Shown here piece after piece: positions 60,630 to 64,000 of a DNA stretch of 64,000 bases (within the stretch, counting starts at the first letter, position 1; each line of letters opens with the position of its first letter). Made by a program: the position numbers and the translations under genes. The notes beneath the pieces are model-generated. The model saw only the letters and a list, made by a program, of their open reading frames with translations. It made no database searches and had not been told where the DNA came from. The stretch covers positions 62,001-126,000 of the forward strand of contig NZ_CAMLDL010000005.1 of the NCBI RefSeq assembly GCF_946478955.1. Reading direction: 5' to 3'. Origin of the DNA: an uncultured Sphingomonas sp. GTDB lineage: Bacteria > Pseudomonadota > Alphaproteobacteria > Sphingomonadales > Sphingomonadaceae.

Positions 60630-62033
60630 TTAATTATCCCTGCTGCCGTAGCGATTCTGCAGATAATCAAATGTCGCCCGAAGACCTAGGGCTTCGCCGC
60701 CTTTAGGACGGCCGGGCTTTGCTGATGGGCGCCAGGCAAAGGTGTCGAAATGGACCCATGGCGTGTCGGCAGGGATGAAGCGGCGCAGGAACAAGGCGGC
60801 GGTGACGCTGCCGGCAAAGCCGCCTTCCGCGGAATTCGCGATGTCGGCAATGTCAGATTTCAACATGTCGTCATATCCATCCCACAGCGGCATCCGCCAA
60901 ACGGGATCGCCGACCCGGCTACCTGAAGCCGCCAAATCGGCTGCCAGCGAATCGTCATTGGCAAACATGGCAGGCAGGTCGGGACCCAGCGCGACGCGGG
61001 CCGCGCCGGTGAGGGTCGCGAAATCGACGATCAGGTCAGGCTTTTCCTCCGCAACCCGCGCCAAGGCGTCGCCAAGTACCAACCGTCCTTCCGCGTCCGT
61101 ATTGTCAATTTCGACCTTCAAGCCTTTGCGGCTGCCGATAACATCGCCTGGCCGAAATGCGGTTGCCGAAACGCTATTTTCCACCGCCGGGATGGCCAGA
61201 TGCAGGCGCACGTCCAGACCTTCGCCCATGATGAGCGCGGCCAATGCGAGCGCGTGCCCCGCGCCGCCCATATCCTTTTTCATGATCCGCATGCCGCTAG
61301 CCGGTTTGAGATCCAGACCGCCGCTATCGAAACAAACACCTTTGCCAACAACGGCAAGGCGGGGTGCCTTTTCGTTGCCCCAGTGCAGTTCGATCAGGCG
61401 CGGCGCGCGCTCACGCGCGGCGCCTTGCCCAACCGCCTGGATCATCGGGTAATCCTTGGACAAGGCGTCGCCGCTCGTAACGTCGACCTTCGCATTGAAC
61501 AGCGCGGCGATATCGCGCACCGCCTTTTCCAGATCGGCTGGCCCCATATCGGCGGCCGGCGTATCGACGAGGTCGCGGACCAGTGCGGTAGCACTCGCCA
61601 GACGGACCATGCGATCAATACCAGCCGCGTCACGGGTCAACAGGATGCGAGGGCCGCGCTCGTCCGCCTTGTCTGAACGATAGCGGTCGAACCGATGCTG
61701 CCCGAGCAGCCATCCGAGGGTTGCGTTACCAGGTTGCCCATCGGCCAACCGGTACGCGCCGTCCGGAAGCGTCTCGGAAAGACGAGCGAGCGACCATGGC
61801 GAAGGATCGGACAGCGATGTCACCGCCGCGACGATGTCAACATCGTTGCCATCGGTCGGCAGCGTAACGCTGGCCCCAGCAACCTTTGCATCGAAACGCG
61901 CCGCCTCGATCAATCGGCGCCGTCCTTCATTCTGTCGTTTCAACCAGCCGTCGAAGCTGTCTTTATCGACGAGGTGAACGGTGCGCGCGGGCTGACCACG
62001 GTCGGGCTGGAGAAGCGATGCAAAATCAGTCAT
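60630..62033 (-). CDS. M17 leucyl aminopeptidase family protein
   Basis: A 467-residue two-metal aminopeptidase. The catalytic domain has GKGVCFDSGGLDLKPASGMR (about 250-269), MKKDMGGAGHALALA, and NTDAEGRLVLGDAL near residue 330, where Asp, Glu and Arg bind metals and substrate. The N-terminal domain is divergent, as usual. ATG 62033 is used; upstream in-frame sequence reads through the divergent secreted-protein gene and is not conserved. It removes N-terminal residues from peptides in the cytoplasm. Confidence 0.92.
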   Translation of the reverse strand: MTDFASLLQPDRGQPARTVHLVDKDSFDGWLKRQNEGRRRLIEAARFDAKVAGASVTLPTDGNDVDIVAAVTSLSDPSPWSLARLSETLPDGAYRLADGQPGNATLGWLLGQHRFDRYRSDKADERGPRILLTRDAAGIDRMVRLASATALVRDLVDTPAADMGPADLEKAVRDIAALFNAKVDVTSGDALSKDYPMIQAVGQGAARERAPRLIELHWGNEKAPRLAVVGKGVCFDSGGLDLKPASGMRIMKKDMGGAGHALALAALIMGEGLDVRLHLAIPAVENSVSATAFRPGDVIGSRKGLKVEIDNTDAEGRLVLGDALARVAEEKPDLIVDFATLTGAARVALGPDLPAMFANDDSLAADLAASGSRVGDPVWRMPLWDGYDDMLKSDIADIANSAEGGFAGSVTAALFLRRFIPADTPWVHFDTFAWRPSAKPGRPKGGEALGLRATFDYLQNRYGSRDN

Positions 62034-62094
62034 GATGCAAGACTTAGGGACGGGGACGAGATTGTTCCAGTCCGGGCGATACGGGGGTGTTGTC

Positions 62095-62604
62095 ATGATC
62101 AATTTGGCGCTTCTTCTGGCACTGGCCGGCCCGACCGAAACGATCCTTGCCGAAGACGAAATTCGCCAGATGCGAATGGTCGCATCCAGCCAGGGTGCGG
62201 AAGCGGCGGGAGAACTCAAAACGCTTAAAGGGCCGGCGTTGGAAACGGCACTGCGCGACGCGGTATCGGACAAGACGCGCGCCGTGTTGATCGATGGCTA
62301 CGGCATTTATTTGGTCCACGCCTCTTCCGATGGCCGGTTGCAAGGGTGGTTTCCGGGTCAATCCGTGGCCATCGCCGGAACCTGGGGTGTCCAGAAATTT
62401 TCGAAAAAACTTATCGTGGCGTGTCAGCGATTTGACCGTCCGGAACAGGCACGGACCGGCCCTTATCAACCCAAGGAATGCGCGGCTGCCGATAAAACGC
62501 TGGGCGGCAGCGACGTGCTGCGTCAGTGGGAGGGCGATCCATTCGATCTGACGGGTGGGAAGGTGCCGTACATCAAGAAGGCGTGGGGGCTTCCCGGCCA
62601 ATAA
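62095..62604 (+). CDS. Exported protein of unknown function
   Basis: A 169-residue protein that I do not recognise. A short signal-like start (INLALLLALAGPTET) is followed by a helical, mixed-charge domain with AVLIDGYGIYLVHASSDGRL and two cysteines (VACQRFD, KECAAADK) that could form a disulfide. GGGGG about nine bases before ATG 62095 supports that start. It is divergent from the M17 gene and convergent with the serine hydrolase. I see no motif that sets a role. Confidence 0.65.
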   Translation: MINLALLLALAGPTETILAEDEIRQMRMVASSQGAEAAGELKTLKGPALETALRDAVSDKTRAVLIDGYGIYLVHASSDGRLQGWFPGQSVAIAGTWGVQKFSKKLIVACQRFDRPEQARTGPYQPKECAAADKTLGGSDVLRQWEGDPFDLTGGKVPYIKKAWGLPGQ

Positions 62605-62608
62605 GTGA

Positions 62609-64000
62609 TTAGTCCGCCGACACCATAAACTGTTCCCATCGCCCGGCGGCCCCCGGTTCCGCATAGGAAACGACGCTGATGCTTTTCCCGCTAGAATAGG
62701 TGACGCGGTAATTGCGATTGACGAACCCGCCGCGAAGCCGCGCGGGACGCGGCATTTCAATCTTTGCCGGCTGTCCAAGTGCGGTCAGGCTGGCGCGGTA
62801 ATCGGCGACCGCGTCGGCGTTGAAGAAATAATTGAGATCGTCAGTCATCTTTGACCGATCCAATTGGCCAGATGCCAGCATCGCCAACATCGCCGCGGCT
62901 TCATCAATCCGATCGCCTTCGTGGGCATCGACCGGCTGTGCCTTGGGAAGGACAATGTCAGCAATGCCCTCTGTCAGCGGCCCGGTCACGTCGCCGAAAT
63001 CGGCATTGGTTAGAACTACGATGGCGGCGCGGCTGTCGGGATAGACGGTATTTTGCGACAGGAAGCCAACCGATTCCCCGCCATGGTTGATGAATCGGCG
63101 GCCGTCCGCCATCCCGCTCGATACGCCAAGACCATAGCCGTTGGTGGTGCCGTCGGTCAGAATCGTCGGTGCCTCCTGTTCGGCCCAATCCCCCTTGGGC
63201 AGAAGCGTGCGCTCAATTCGCGCGATGTCCCACTTCGCCAGATCTTCCGCCGTCATCGACAATTCGCCCGCCGAATAGAGCCAACCCCTGGCGGGCGCCT
63301 TTGCCACGCGCACCGGCCCCGCAGCATAGCGGTGGTTTCCGGCGGGATAGGCGGGCGTATTGCTGTCGTCGATGTTGAGTGGGTGCATGTGAAGCGGCAC
63401 GAATATCCGTTTCGTCAGAAACGACATCAGCGGCATCCCCGACGCCTTTTCGATAATCCGTCCCGCGACGACATAACCGGTGTTCGAATATTGCCAGCGC
63501 GTGCCTGGTTCATAATCGAGCGGCTTCTTGCCCCAACGGCCGATGATCCCATCGGGTTTGACCGGTGTTTCCATCGCTACAAAATCGTAATCCTGCGGCC
63601 AGAAATCCTGAAGCCCGCTGGTGTGGTTGAGAAGTTGGCGAATAGTCATGTCGCCGGCGCGCGTCACCTGCGGTTCCCATGTCGACACCTTGTCGTCGAG
63701 GCTAAGCTTTCCATCATTTTCAAGAAGCTGAAGCGCGGCAGCGATGAACTGCTTGCTGTTCGATGCAATTTGGAACGGCATGGCGGGGGTCGCCTGGCCC
63801 AATTTGGCGGATGCCGTACCGTAGGCCTTGGCCATCACGATCTTGCCATCCCGAACGACGGCCACGGACGCGGACGGAACCTTGGTGTCGGCAAGCGTCT
63901 TGGCCACCAGAGTATCGATCGCTTGCTGTTCAGCATGGGTAATTGGCTGCGCGGCGAGGGGGGAGGAAGTGGCGGCGAGCGCAATTAGCGCAAGGAGGGT
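62609..64000 (-). CDS. Class C beta-lactamase-fold serine hydrolase, 5' end cut by the window
   Basis: The coding frame runs through the right edge, with no stop between a GTG at 63907 and 64000. The final in-frame stretch LLALIALAATSSPLAAQ is a signal peptide, so the true start lies past 64000. The exported domain has the SxxK motif SNSK (in IASNSKQFIA), the Tyr motif YSNTGY and HGGES in place of KTG. It could be a carboxypeptidase, esterase or peptidase; beta-lactam hydrolysis is not implied. A C-terminal beta domain follows from about 62609 to 62900. Confidence 0.85.
   Translation of the reverse strand, partial: TLLALIALAATSSPLAAQPITHAEQQAIDTLVAKTLADTKVPSASVAVVRDGKIVMAKAYGTASAKLGQATPAMPFQIASNSKQFIAAALQLLENDGKLSLDDKVSTWEPQVTRAGDMTIRQLLNHTSGLQDFWPQDYDFVAMETPVKPDGIIGRWGKKPLDYEPGTRWQYSNTGYVVAGRIIEKASGMPLMSFLTKRIFVPLHMHPLNIDDSNTPAYPAGNHRYAAGPVRVAKAPARGWLYSAGELSMTAEDLAKWDIARIERTLLPKGDWAEQEAPTILTDGTTNGYGLGVSSGMADGRRFINHGGESVGFLSQNTVYPDSRAAIVVLTNADFGDVTGPLTEGIADIVLPKAQPVDAHEGDRIDEAAAMLAMLASGQLDRSKMTDDLNYFFNADAVADYRASLTALGQPAKIEMPRPARLRGGFVNRNYRVTYSSGKSISVVSYAEPGAAGRWEQFMVSAD

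Overview
The window looks like chromosome from a Sphingomonadales alphaproteobacterium (Sphingomonas, Sphingomicrobium or Sphingosinicella type). The reasons are the GC-rich coding sequence, the UrcA-family protein, the PhaR-type polyhydroxyalkanoate regulator, a TonB receptor with a proline-rich tail, an SH3 protein of the kind found at the front of sphingomonad C40 peptidases, and tightly overlapped operons joined by ATGA, GTGA, TTGA and CTGA. The assignment is inferred from gene content; no rRNA is present to confirm it.

Positions 1-8660 look accessory. A Crp/Fnr regulator, an alginate-export-type porin, a small membrane protein, NnrS and a ModABC molybdate transporter form a set expected beside nitrate or nitric oxide respiration. 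An FNR/DNR-like box lies between the divergent porin and membrane-protein genes. Next come about 850 bases of repeats with a broken RHS gene, a 77-residue coupled protein, and a large serine recombinase whose frame runs into the 3' end of a tRNA-Arg(CCG) gene. This is the layout of an element integrated at a tRNA. The window may therefore begin inside a genomic island.

Positions 8738-34300 are mostly core genes: a GT-C membrane glycosyltransferase, phaR, a micro-ORF with an exceptionally long Shine-Dalgarno sequence, a Lys/Ala-rich histone-like protein, glmU-glmS, a LysR gene with its operator opposite a UrcA gene, csaA, alr, and the overlapping chain dapB-permease-aminotransferase-nth. After these come cobB beside a double CDGSH protein, lepB-rnc-era, and pgi-gor-thioesterase-FAD oxidoreductase-CoA transferase. 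Three copies of a 73-77 bp palindromic repeat follow csaA, alr and cobB.

Positions 34300-64000 hold xpaC-telA opposite a three-gene TadG/TadE set with no pilus motor, enoyl-CoA hydratase, a transaldolase-family aldolase, DUF484-xerC, gshB-dedA, and rsmI-yraN with a CTG start. Then come an LpoA-like lipoprotein, hemW, two tandem secreted CAP proteins, rph-rdgB, hrcA-grpE, a DsbA-like protein whose ribosome site sits in a hairpin, and a Tat-exported amine oxidase beside a TonB receptor. The window ends with acpP-fabF-mltG, a MarR regulator overlapping an SH3 protein, an M17 aminopeptidase and a serine hydrolase cut by the right edge.

No CRISPR array, rRNA, intact insertion sequence or replication origin was seen. 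The sequences most worth a second look are the micro-ORF at 11110 with its 14-base match to the 16S rRNA tail, the recombinase/tRNA junction with its repeat-rich flank, the hairpin masking the ribosome site at 51875-51895, the CTG-started yraN and the stand-alone SH3 protein.
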